From the NCBI GenBank assembly GCA_021740995.1, contig JAIOYR010000025.1:1-44457 (forward strand): a DNA stretch of 44,457 bases, written 5' to 3'. The DNA is from Taibaiella sp. (GTDB lineage Bacteria > Bacteroidota > Bacteroidia > Chitinophagales > Chitinophagaceae). Shown here piece after piece: positions 17,801 through 25,082 of this stretch. Numbering within the stretch: the first letter of the stretch is position 1; every line of letters begins with the position of its first letter. Position numbers and translations under genes: made by a program. The notes under the pieces were generated by a model, which made no database searches, was not told where the DNA came from, and saw only the letters and a program-made list of their open reading frames with translations.

Positions 17801-17879
17801 TCACTATTCTATAAAAACCGCAATTGGCGAGGGCACTTCAGTACATTTTGTAATACGCCTTAGCAAACTGAACCAGTAA
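14853..17879 (+). CDS. Beta-propeller (Reg_prop/Y_Y_Y) sensor histidine kinase
   Basis: The 1008-residue membrane kinase starts at the ATG at 14853, which is preceded by GGAAAG and followed by a signal peptide (MKRFLLLLLLLYADCCIAQ); the longer frame upstream is not needed. The periplasmic part has two-component-regulator propeller repeats (GYIWMATGDGLNRYDG, NLWVCTDGGGVYKLD, AIWMGVHDRGVIKYD, ALWVSTNNGISNV), then a Y_Y_Y domain near residues 690-750. One transmembrane helix (about 763-787) leads to a HisKA_3 dimerisation helix with His815 (KDVHDDIGSGLSKI) and a HATPase with DNGVGF and GGNGLHNMKQR. The response regulator 200 bases downstream is the likely partner. The ligand is unknown; related kinases often sense glycans. 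Confidence 0.92.
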   Translation: MKRFLLLLLLLYADCCIAQSKLRIQHLNVENGLSQSSVYSIIQDSYGYIWMATGDGLNRYDGKEFIAYKSKLNDSATGRLKDRNINSGMWEDAFHNLWFNADNGVYCLNRRKGSFHIALSKNEAWSSSGLAGTDGTKMWMGAPPNGVYCIDAATRNKQLYPFTDPVLLDRKHFDIIKSSVNLPDGIWMADMEGILYFDKKKHKESRVLYKRNISSLFVLKDGSLVFTLPNCITFYSAATGKTEEIIIKVPGKELAQWNSIAEDTQRGDLYIADANGSTICKLNIATKQTELIKFQDNNINQLFIDRSQNLWVCTDGGGVYKLDIKPPKFQSYVPGNIVGGSFMVKSIYRDKLGAIWMGVHDRGVIKYDPGKKEAYTLPIGIVTEGVNTANLMTDTSGGFILSIDDRITWWDTKSWKIIKQVIIPRDTQVAGAPYVIHSMLEWKKGKFLVGGNFGVYPITIDNGKIALHRYLAYFSNQIGGWVYNLYKSEEGNIYIGKRNGFTKITLINDSTPKVLGGGFDGLPIRHFYKSTTTPILWLATEQGLVAYNETTGKYKVFDESSGIANSFIYAILPQNDSALWVSTNNGISNVAVSYGPDIKAKFHNYTSKDGLQSNEFNTGAYFKCNDGTLMFGGIAGINWFKPEDITHNPYKAIPAITGIYINDTLMTSDTAMYIQDLCLPYDRNTLSFSLRALEYTSPEQNVFAYILEGLDKEWVYTANDKVRYSNLAPGKYRFLLKVRNNETLWNETPLELVVTISPPYWQTWWFILAIIVTIILIIIVMAQYFIQQKIRSKTRELEKQNALNMERIRISKDVHDDIGSGLSKISLHSEMANRKINANEAAGKDIAHITAISKELVDNMRDLIWVLNPENTTLDSLISRMREYCADYLDGVNVTAVLVFPDHVPNRNISREVQRNIFSTVKEAVNNCVKHGHATEIKISLSLTEQELAMTIADNGVGFLMTITRTGGNGLHNMKQRIESIGGHYSIKTAIGEGTSVHFVIRLSKLNQ

Positions 17880-18003
17880 AAAGACAATTAAGGATTATAA
17901 AAAACGCCAAAATAAAATCAACATTGCTTCTTGCCCTATTAGTCTGTATCAAATGCAGCACAAACATAGTAAATAAATATGTAATACAACATTCTAAAAA
18001 TAC

Positions 18004-18011
18004 TACTTTTG
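18004..18011 (+). promoter_or_regulatory. Candidate -7 box of the response regulator gene
   Basis: TACTTTTG matches TAnnTTTG and lies 66 bases before the ATG at 18078. No good -33 TTTG is visible. It suggests the regulator can be transcribed separately from the kinase. Confidence 0.4.
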
Positions 18012-18077
18012 TGTAATTGTGCAGCCATTATCCCTAAGGTATTTTTACAATCTGTAATGCTAATTTCAATTCAATTA

Positions 18078-18719
18078 ATGGGTAACATAAGAGTAGCGGT
18101 TATAGAAGATCAACTGCAAACCAGACAAATGCTCTCTATTCTCATCAACGGGAATGAAGGATTTGAATGTGTGGCCGCTTTTGATAGTGCAGAAAATGCT
18201 ATAACCAACCTGCCACAACTGAACATTAATGTGGCTCTAATGGACATTCATATGCCCGGCGGAATGACCGGCATTGAATGCGTACGCACATTGAAATCGG
18301 TTTGTCCTTCTGTTGAATTTATTATGTGTACCTCTCTGGAGGATTCAGACAATATATACAATGCCTTGCAAGCAGGAGCCACAGGATACATAACCAAATC
18401 TACACCACCTGAAAAAATACTGGAGGCTATCACAGATGCACACAATGGCGGCTCACCTATGAGCAGCCAGATCGCCCGGAAAGTTATTGGATATTTTTTC
18501 ACAGCAAAACCTCCAAGGGAAAATGCCGAACTCGAAAAACTATCTGTAAGAGAGCAGGAAATACTCCACTACCTCTCCAAGGGTTACCGATACAAAGAAA
18601 TTGCTACAATGCTTTTCGTAAGTGTAGAAACTGTAAGAAAACACATACACAACATTTACGAAAAGCTTCAGGTAAACTCGCGAACAGATGCTTTAAACAA
18701 GGTATTTGCTGGTAAGTAA
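18078..18719 (+). CDS. NarL/FixJ (LuxR-HTH) response regulator
   Basis: The 213-residue protein begins MGNIRVAVIEDQ, a typical receiver start; 23 extra residues are open upstream but do not fit. The receiver domain has the acidic pair at ED, phospho-acceptor Asp56 in VALMDIHMPGG, and the conserved Lys in GYITKSTPPEKIL. The C-terminal LuxR helix-turn-helix is complete (LSVREQEILHYLSKGYRYKE and SVETVRKHIHNIYEKLQVNSR). It should be phosphorylated by the HisKA_3 kinase encoded just upstream and then bind DNA; its targets are not evident here. Confidence 0.94.
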   Translation: MGNIRVAVIEDQLQTRQMLSILINGNEGFECVAAFDSAENAITNLPQLNINVALMDIHMPGGMTGIECVRTLKSVCPSVEFIMCTSLEDSDNIYNALQAGATGYITKSTPPEKILEAITDAHNGGSPMSSQIARKVIGYFFTAKPPRENAELEKLSVREQEILHYLSKGYRYKEIATMLFVSVETVRKHIHNIYEKLQVNSRTDALNKVFAGK

Positions 18720-18766
18720 GTAGCACCACCATATTTACAATACTCCAAAATGTGTGTTGTTTTAAT

Positions 18767-18799
18767 AAAAAGGCTCTGGTTTTCGTACCGGGGCTTTTT
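18767..18799 (+). terminator. Terminator after the response regulator gene
   Basis: The arms AAAAAGGCTCTGGT (18767-18780) and ACCGGGGCTTTTT (18787-18799) pair with one bulged G and two G-U pairs around TTTCGT, followed by TTTT-rich sequence. The A/T flanks could make it work on both strands, also serving the convergent acetyltransferase gene. Confidence 0.7.
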
Positions 18800-18819
18800 G
18801 CTTTTCACAGGTACGTGCC

Positions 18820-19278
18820 TCACTCCTGTTTCAGATAAATATCTGGCGGCAGCAGCTTTTCCATAAGCCTTTCAGGGTACTTACATTCAGAGAATCCATA
18901 TTGACGATATAGCCCATGAGCATTTATGGTAGCTAACATCATACGCCTCAGTCTCATCACCCAGTCCTGCTCAAAGAGTATTTCCATCATTTTCTTACTG
19001 ATACCTTTACCCCTGTGGGCTTCTGCCACATACACATCCGCCAGATAGGCAAAGGTTGCATAATCTGTTACAAGCCGGGCATAAGCCACTTGTCGCCCAT
19101 CTTTCACCGCACCTATACAGTAGGAGTTATCAAAAGCAGTTTTAACTCTATCAAAGAGAATTCCCTCTGACCAGTAAGCCTCTTCAGACAGCCACTGATG
19201 AATATCATTAAGCAGCATCAGGCTCTTATCGGTAGTAATGGTATATCCATTATACACTTTAGTGACTGGTTGCATCAA
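18820..19278 (-). CDS. GNAT family N-acetyltransferase
   Basis: The 152-residue protein has the GNAT fold signature: VAYARLVTDYATFAYLADVYVAEAHRGKG split across beta-4/beta-5 and the acetyl-CoA pyrophosphate loop RGKGISKKMM, ending with HGLYRQYGFSE. Such enzymes acetylate small amines, amino acids or protein N-termini; the substrate is unknown. It is the last gene of a minus-strand operon, 14 bases after ilvE, which hints at a link to amino-acid metabolism but does not prove one. Start may be either of two adjacent ATGs. Confidence 0.88.
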   Translation of the reverse strand: MMQPVTKVYNGYTITTDKSLMLLNDIHQWLSEEAYWSEGILFDRVKTAFDNSYCIGAVKDGRQVAYARLVTDYATFAYLADVYVAEAHRGKGISKKMMEILFEQDWVMRLRRMMLATINAHGLYRQYGFSECKYPERLMEKLLPPDIYLKQE

Positions 19279-19292
19279 TGTTCTGTAGATTA

Positions 19293-20342
19293 TCAGATTA
19301 TGTAGTTCCAGTTGTGCGTGTCAGGCACTATTCCTTTTCTTATCTCTAGCAGCCACTCACGCAACCGATACATATTGGCATCATCTTCAGTATAACAAGT
19401 ATATTTTGTACCCTCTATTGTAATTGTTGCAATAGGCGCCACTACTGCCGCCGTTCCTGCCCCAAAAGCTTCTACCTGCTTACCGCTTTCAAATGCAGCA
19501 ACCAGTTCTTTGTAGCTAAGCTGCCTCTCCTCTACCACTATTCCCTTTTCACGGGCAATGATGATCAAAGAGTCACGCGTCACACCATCCAGTATTGAAC
19601 CCGATAATGCAGGCGTTACTAATTTTCCATCTATGAAAAACATCGCATTCATAGTTCCCGACTCTTCTATTAACTCATGTGTTTTGGCATCGGTCCACAA
19701 AACCTGATCAAAACCCTCTTGTTGTGCCTTATTGGTAGGATAAAAAGCCCCACCATAGTTGCCGCCACATTTAGCCATCCCTGTTCCGCCTTCTGCAGCA
19801 CGTACATATTCTGTCTCCACCTTTACATTCAGTGGCTTTGTATAGTACTTGAAAGCCGGGCTACACACTATCATAAACAGGTATTCTTCGGCTATTTTCA
19901 CTCCTATCCGCTCTTCTGTAGCTATCATAAATGGACGAATGTATAGCGACCCGTCCTCATCCTTCGGCACCCAGTCGCTGTCCAGTTTCACCAGATTATG
20001 TATGGCATCTATAAACAGCTGCTTGGGTACTGGTGGCATACACATACGCTCCAGCGACTTCGTAAACCGCAGATGGTGCTTGTCTATCCTGAAAACATTT
20101 ATACGTCCGTCCTCCATCACAAAAGCTTTCATACCTTCAAACACCGTCTGCCCGTAATGCAGGCACAATGCTATGGGACTCAGTGTAAGATTCTGAAACG
20201 GGGTTATCCTTGCATCGTTCCACTTGCCATTGCTGTATTCTGCAATAAACATGTGCTCAGTAGGTATCTTACCAAATGGCAGCGATCGCGTATCAGTAAC
20301 GGTTCTATCGGTGTGCGAGGTAATCGAAATAGTGTGCTCCAT
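19293..20342 (-). CDS. ilvE: Branched-chain amino acid aminotransferase
   Basis: This is a PLP-dependent class IV aminotransferase interconverting Val, Leu and Ile with their 2-oxo acids and glutamate. The 349 residues and the sequence fit the BCAT type II lineage: FEGMKAF, RPFMIATEERIGV, GGTGMAKCGGNYGGAF with the PLP Lys at position 191, EESGTMNAMFFIDG and GSILDGVTRDSLI. It lies 21 bases after the EamA exporter and 14 bases before the acetyltransferase, so a three-gene operon is likely. Confidence 0.94.
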   Translation of the reverse strand: MEHTISITSHTDRTVTDTRSLPFGKIPTEHMFIAEYSNGKWNDARITPFQNLTLSPIALCLHYGQTVFEGMKAFVMEDGRINVFRIDKHHLRFTKSLERMCMPPVPKQLFIDAIHNLVKLDSDWVPKDEDGSLYIRPFMIATEERIGVKIAEEYLFMIVCSPAFKYYTKPLNVKVETEYVRAAEGGTGMAKCGGNYGGAFYPTNKAQQEGFDQVLWTDAKTHELIEESGTMNAMFFIDGKLVTPALSGSILDGVTRDSLIIIAREKGIVVEERQLSYKELVAAFESGKQVEAFGAGTAAVVAPIATITIEGTKYTCYTEDDANMYRLREWLLEIRKGIVPDTHNWNYII

Positions 20343-20363
20343 ACTTTTTGGTTTTATACGTGA

Positions 20364-21326
20364 TTATGATTCAGCCGGAACGCTTTCAGGAAAGGCTTCA
20401 GCCATTTTCAATTCTTCTGATAGTTTATCTGCTTTGTGTTGCTGCCTGTATCCCCTGTTCACCAGAAACACACTCACTACAATGGTTACAAAAGCCAGAC
20501 CTATGTATATGTTCATAGCCTCATTCAGAAACAAATATCCTGCAACCACTGCAATTAACGGATTGATGTAAGCATATATTGTAGCAATGCCAACGGGCAA
20601 CACATTGAGTACATACATATAAGCAGCATAAGCCAGCACTGAGCCAAATACTATTAGGTAAACAAGCGAAATAATACCGTCTCGGTTCCATGGCTGAAAA
20701 CCAGTATAGTCATCCGCTACCGGGCTAAAGACCAGCATCATAGCCCCGCCAAACAACAATTGCAAACCCGAGTTGAACAAGGCGTTTATCGACTTACCCT
20801 GATTCTTATTGAGTGTGCTTCCCAACGCCCAGCCACTGGTAGCCAGAAAAATACACAGTATACCTCCCAGATATTCGTGCTTTGCAAGGTCGGCAATATT
20901 ATGCCTGAATATCAGCCCTACTCCGCATATACCCAGTAACATACCCAAACCAATGGTAACATTGAACCTGTCTTTCTTAGATGACATAAGATTGAACAGT
21001 ACTGCAAAAATGGGCATCATTGAGCAGAGCAAGGCTGCTATACCGCTGGGTATGTATTTCTCGGCCCAGGTCACTCCCCCATTACCCACTGCCAGCATCA
21101 GAAAACCCATAAGCAACTGTCGTCTTATATTGGCTGCTGACAAATCTGTTTGCCTGCTTATCATCAGTGCAACCGGTATCAGGATGAGACCAGCCGCCAA
21201 CTGACGTATGCCTGCAAATAAAAATGCCGGATAGTGCATTACCCCTACTCTGATAGCAAGGTAGGTAGTACCCCATACTATGCAGATAAATACTAATGCT
21301 ATATACGCCTTTGTTTGTTTGGTCAT
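20364..21326 (-). CDS. EamA/DMT family transporter
   Basis: This 320-residue inner-membrane protein carries two EamA domains of five helices each. I start it at 21326 (MTKQTKAYIALVFICIVWGTTYLAIRVG), where the first helix with the typical WGTTYLAIR motif begins; the upstream 36 residues in the open frame do not resemble the family. Conserved pieces include LRQLAAGLIL-like FAGIRQLAAG and the second-half YAAYMYVLNVLPVGIATIYAYINPLIAV. Members export metabolites, often amino acids. Its place ahead of ilvE suggests, but does not show, an amino-acid substrate. Confidence 0.9.
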   Translation of the reverse strand: MTKQTKAYIALVFICIVWGTTYLAIRVGVMHYPAFLFAGIRQLAAGLILIPVALMISRQTDLSAANIRRQLLMGFLMLAVGNGGVTWAEKYIPSGIAALLCSMMPIFAVLFNLMSSKKDRFNVTIGLGMLLGICGVGLIFRHNIADLAKHEYLGGILCIFLATSGWALGSTLNKNQGKSINALFNSGLQLLFGGAMMLVFSPVADDYTGFQPWNRDGIISLVYLIVFGSVLAYAAYMYVLNVLPVGIATIYAYINPLIAVVAGYLFLNEAMNIYIGLAFVTIVVSVFLVNRGYRQQHKADKLSEELKMAEAFPESVPAES

Positions 21327-21694
21327 CCCCCTTATTTTCTGGAATACTGATAGGTAATGTTTATTACGACCCTGCCCTTCAAATCCTATTACGGCACAAA
21401 ATTGGAAAAATATTCTGAAACAAAACAGATACAATTTTGGAATTATTTACCATAACAGTTGCGCTAAAAAAGCGTGCTTTATAAACTAATAGCTCAATGA
21501 AACTGAAAAAAAACACAACCATACATCTACTGAATATATGTATTGACAATTATCCAAAATAGGTGACCTACAAACCATTATAAATCACAAAATACTCACC
21601 TGATAGTGAAAAATTAATGACAATTAGATAATGTGGAATTCTTTGAGATTGCACATTTAATTCGCTCCTTTACCAGACAGAAAAAGTGTTTAAG
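21327..21694. other. Divergent intergenic region between the EamA and pst operons
   Basis: This 368-base spacer must hold the promoters of both divergent operons. It is AT-rich with scattered short A/T runs. I find no convincing TAnnTTTG with a spaced TTTG, no hairpin and no tRNA; a phosphate-responsive operator is expected from context but I cannot point to one. Confidence 0.5.
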
Positions 21695-22522
21695 ATGAAA
21701 TGGTGTTTTGCTGGTTTACTCCTGCTGTTTGTTTCGTGCTCCAACGATGAAAAGTCAATAAAAATAAAAGGCTCAGATACAGAAGTTAATCTGGCTGTAG
21801 TTGTAGCAGAATCGTTCCATATTCATAAGCCGGAGATTTCTGTTTCCATTTCAGGCGGTGGCTCAGGCTTAGGCATTGCTTCACTTCTGAATGGCACCGC
21901 TGATATTGCAAATTCTTCAAGACGCATTAAAGAAGAAGAAATGCAATTATTTCAGAAAAAAGGCATCAGAATAGATTCATTTGTTTTTGCACAAGACGCT
22001 ATTGCATTTGTAATATCCGATGAGTTGCCCATAGATTCCATCAGCATACAGCATCTTTCTGCAATATTAAAAGGTTCTTATCGCAATTGGAAAGCACTGA
22101 CAGGTATAGACAAACCAATAAACATTTACGGCCGGCAAAGTAACTCAGGCACCTACGATTTTGTAAAAGAAATACTGGGTATTGAGTTTACGCCATATGC
22201 CAAACAAATGAACGGCAACGCCCAGATATTAGAGGCAATAAAAGCCGATCATTCCGGTATAGGATATGTTGGGTCCGGATATGTAACTAAGGATAGCGGA
22301 AACGGTTTGAAAGTGCTCTCAATATATTCTGACAATCACCCCCATGCTGTTTCCCCCTTAAACCGGGAAATGATAGCGGCAGGAAAATATTATTTCCAAA
22401 GACCATTATTCCAGTACTACAAATCATCTTCCTTTTTAAAAATAAAACCCTTTCTCGATTTTGAGAAGACCAAGGAAGGACAACTGATTATTCAATCTTC
22501 AGGGTATTATCCGATATTATGA
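21695..22522 (+). CDS. pstS: Phosphate ABC transporter substrate-binding lipoprotein
   Basis: The 275-residue lipoprotein binds phosphate in the periplasm for the Pst transporter. From the ATG at 21695 (a GTG three codons earlier is possible) it shows a lipoprotein signal with lipobox LFVSC (mature Cys at about 17). The phosphate-binding region follows: IKGSDTEVNLA, SISGGGSGLGIASLLNGTADIANSSR, the typical GRQSNSGTYDFVKE, and SGIGYVGSGYV. It overlaps pstC by four bases (ATGA), so the two genes are translationally coupled. Confidence 0.93.
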   Translation: MKWCFAGLLLLFVSCSNDEKSIKIKGSDTEVNLAVVVAESFHIHKPEISVSISGGGSGLGIASLLNGTADIANSSRRIKEEEMQLFQKKGIRIDSFVFAQDAIAFVISDELPIDSISIQHLSAILKGSYRNWKALTGIDKPINIYGRQSNSGTYDFVKEILGIEFTPYAKQMNGNAQILEAIKADHSGIGYVGSGYVTKDSGNGLKVLSIYSDNHPHAVSPLNREMIAAGKYYFQRPLFQYYKSSSFLKIKPFLDFEKTKEGQLIIQSSGYYPIL

Positions 22523-23415
22523 TCAAGTCAAACTCAGAGAAAAGAGAAAAGATAGATTGGCTCTTTAAGCAGCTATTCAAGTTTACCGGCTTCGCAACAA
22601 TCGCTCTGCTGGGCGGCATTTTTTTGATGTTGATTTACAACAGCATTTCATTTTTTGCAAATGTAAGCCCCATCGACTTTTTCACAGGGTCGCAGTGGGA
22701 CCCCGGAAGCGCAACAAGTAAGTACAGTATTATTCCGTTGCTGGCAAGTACAGGTCTGGTAGCTATAGGTTCTATGCTCATTGCAGTGCCCCTGGGTATA
22801 TTTACAGCAGCATTTTTGTCAGAGCTCGCACCTAAAAAACTGCAGACTTTTCTAAAACCTGTAATAGAGATGCTTGCAGCTATCCCATCGGTTGCCATTG
22901 GCTTTCTGGGAATAGTATTGGTAGGACCGGGAATAGCTAAAATATTCGGTATCGAGAACGGACTAAACGCATTGAATGGCTCGGTACTACTGGCTGTGAT
23001 GGCGTTACCCACCATAATAACCATAAGCGAAGATGCAATAAATGCAGTGCCCAAAAGCCATAGGGAAGCCTCCTTTGCGCTAGGTGCCAATAAATGGGAA
23101 ACCATGTTTCAGGTAACATTACCTGCAGCATTACCAGGGCTTATCGCTGCAGTATTACTGGGGCTGGGCCGAGCACTAGGCGAAACCATGACCGTATTGA
23201 TGGCCACAGGTAATGCGTCGGTTTTGCCCGAAGGCTTTCTGGATTCAATAAGGACGATTACTGCAACTATCGCAATAGAAATGGGTGAGGTACCCTACCA
23301 GACAACCCATTATTATGCCTTGTTTGCTATAGCTGCAGTGTTGTTTATGATAACCCTTTTAATCAATTTTCTTGGCGAATATTTTGCAAACAGATTGAGA
23401 AAATTCCACGCATGA
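22519..23415 (+). CDS. pstC: Phosphate ABC transporter permease PstC
   Basis: The 298-residue inner-membrane permease has six predicted helices and the binding-protein-dependent transport motif: ALGANKWETMFQVTLPAALPGL is the EAA loop, and GLGRALGETMTVLMATGNA is typical for PstC. AAIPSVAIGFLGIVL lies in helix 3. It pairs with PstA to form the channel. Start and stop overlap its neighbours by ATGA at both ends, marking a tightly packed operon. Confidence 0.94.
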   Translation: MIKSNSEKREKIDWLFKQLFKFTGFATIALLGGIFLMLIYNSISFFANVSPIDFFTGSQWDPGSATSKYSIIPLLASTGLVAIGSMLIAVPLGIFTAAFLSELAPKKLQTFLKPVIEMLAAIPSVAIGFLGIVLVGPGIAKIFGIENGLNALNGSVLLAVMALPTIITISEDAINAVPKSHREASFALGANKWETMFQVTLPAALPGLIAAVLLGLGRALGETMTVLMATGNASVLPEGFLDSIRTITATIAIEMGEVPYQTTHYYALFAIAAVLFMITLLINFLGEYFANRLRKFHA

Positions 23416-24257
23416 AAAAGAAAATACTTTACATATTCAACTGGATATTACTTACCGGGAGTACTGTGATTGTCACACTATTTCTGGGTGTCATTCTCTT
23501 CGATATATTCTCCAAAGGACTTTCGTCTGTTTCATGGAGCTTTATCAGCAAGTTCCCGGGCAATGGCATGACCACCGGTGGCATATTACCTGCAATCATT
23601 GGTACTTTTCTCCTTACTATTGTTACTACTCTTTTCGCCGTGCCATTTGGTGTTACCTGCGCCATTTATCTGAACGAATATGCCAAACCTTCCTTGCTCA
23701 CCAACATTATCAGAGCTTCTATCAGGAATCTGGCGGGCATCCCTTCTATCATATACGGACTATTCGGACTTGCACTTTTCGTACAGTCTTTACGCATGGG
23801 CACATCGGTTTTGTCTGCCGGGCTCACTTTGGGGCTTTTGTCACTACCCTATATCATTACTACTACCGAAGAAGCACTGAAACGAATACCAAACAGTATG
23901 CGGGAGGCAACGCTGGCATTGGGTGCCACACAGTTTGAAACCATAAGAGATGTAGTACTCCCCAAATCGCTGCCGGGCATACTTACCGGAGTTATTCTTA
24001 CGCTTTCAAGAGCCGCCGGCGAAACCGCTCCAATACTCTTTACGGGTGTGGCGTTTTATATCAATACACTGACGGCATCATTAAATCAGGAATTTATGGC
24101 ACTGCCATATCATTTGTACATGCTTTCTACTCAGCACAATTCTATCGAAACAGTAAGACCGCTGGCATATGGTACTTCGGTAGTGTTGATTTTATTGGTT
24201 TTCACCATGAACATTGTTGCATTTTATATAAGGTTTAAACACAGAACACAGGAATAG
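23412..24257 (+). CDS. pstA: Phosphate ABC transporter permease PstA
   Basis: This 281-residue permease is the partner of PstC. It has six helices with RNLAGIPSIIYGLFGLALFV, the EAA loop ALGATQFETIRDVVLPKSLPGI and LSRAAGETAPILFTG, all typical of PstA. It overlaps pstC by four bases and is followed after one base by pstB. Confidence 0.94.
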   Translation: MKKKILYIFNWILLTGSTVIVTLFLGVILFDIFSKGLSSVSWSFISKFPGNGMTTGGILPAIIGTFLLTIVTTLFAVPFGVTCAIYLNEYAKPSLLTNIIRASIRNLAGIPSIIYGLFGLALFVQSLRMGTSVLSAGLTLGLLSLPYIITTTEEALKRIPNSMREATLALGATQFETIRDVVLPKSLPGILTGVILTLSRAAGETAPILFTGVAFYINTLTASLNQEFMALPYHLYMLSTQHNSIETVRPLAYGTSVVLILLVFTMNIVAFYIRFKHRTQE

Positions 24258-24258
24258 T

Positions 24259-25014
24259 ATGGAAAACATGAAGATATCTGTCAACAATATGAATTTGTAT
24301 TTTGGCAAGAAACAAATTCTTAAGGACATAAATATAAATTTCAAAACCAAAAAAGTCACTTCACTTATTGGTCCTTCCGGTTGTGGCAAATCTACTTTAC
24401 TGCGCTCACTAAACAGGATGCATGACCTCACAACCGATGCAATAATAGAGGGAGTACTAAAGCTGGACGATAAAGACATTTATGATAAACAAAATTCAAT
24501 TATTGACATCAGAAAAAGAGTAGGAATGGTTTTCCAAAAGCCAAACCCGCTTCCAAAAAGCATTTATGAAAACCTGGCTTATGCGCTCAACATTCATAAG
24601 TTTCCCAAAGAAAAAATACCTGCTCTTATCGAGTCTGCTTTGAAAGAAAGCTATCTCTGGGACGAGGTAAAAGATGAGTTGAAAAAGCCGGCTGTCAAGC
24701 TCTCAGGAGGTCAGCAACAAAGACTGTGCATAGCGCGTACAGTAGTACTCAGACCTGAAGTAATACTGATGGATGAACCGTGTTCTGCATTAGACCCCAT
24801 AAGCACAAATAAAATAGAAAAGCTCATAATGAGCTTAAAAAACGACTACACTATCATCATCGTAACCCACAATATGCAGCAGGCACAGCGTATATCAGAC
24901 GATGTTGCTTTTATGTATATGGGTGAACTTGTAGAATTTGGGACCGCCGACCAAATTTTCAAGAATCCGCAAAAAGAACTGACTAAGAACTACGTAAATG
25001 GACATTTCGGTTGA
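24259..25014 (+). CDS. pstB: Phosphate ABC transporter ATP-binding protein PstB
   Basis: The 251-residue ATPase drives the Pst importer. Walker A is GPSGCGKST, the signature LSGGQQQR, Walker B VILMDEPCSALDP, and the H-loop IIIVTHN; VGMVFQKPNPLPKSIYENL is a PstB hallmark. It closes the pstSCAB unit. No phoU gene follows, which is unusual compared with many pst operons. A possible alternative start is the ATG at 24268. Confidence 0.95.
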   Translation: MENMKISVNNMNLYFGKKQILKDININFKTKKVTSLIGPSGCGKSTLLRSLNRMHDLTTDAIIEGVLKLDDKDIYDKQNSIIDIRKRVGMVFQKPNPLPKSIYENLAYALNIHKFPKEKIPALIESALKESYLWDEVKDELKKPAVKLSGGQQQRLCIARTVVLRPEVILMDEPCSALDPISTNKIEKLIMSLKNDYTIIIVTHNMQQAQRISDDVAFMYMGELVEFGTADQIFKNPQKELTKNYVNGHFG

Positions 25015-25053
25015 TAAGTGTATTCTGCCTCAACCACACAGTCATAATTTGCT

Positions 25054-25082
25054 TACTTTTGACCATAACAGTTTGTGTTATG
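25054..25082 (+). promoter_or_regulatory. -7 box and inverted repeat over the MocR gene start
   Basis: A perfect -7 box TACTTTTG (25054-25061) is followed at once by the inverted repeat CATAACA-N5-TGTTATG (arms 25064-25070 and 25076-25082), whose right arm contains the ATG. The repeat would cover the transcription start, a good position for an autoregulatory operator. Confidence 0.5.
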
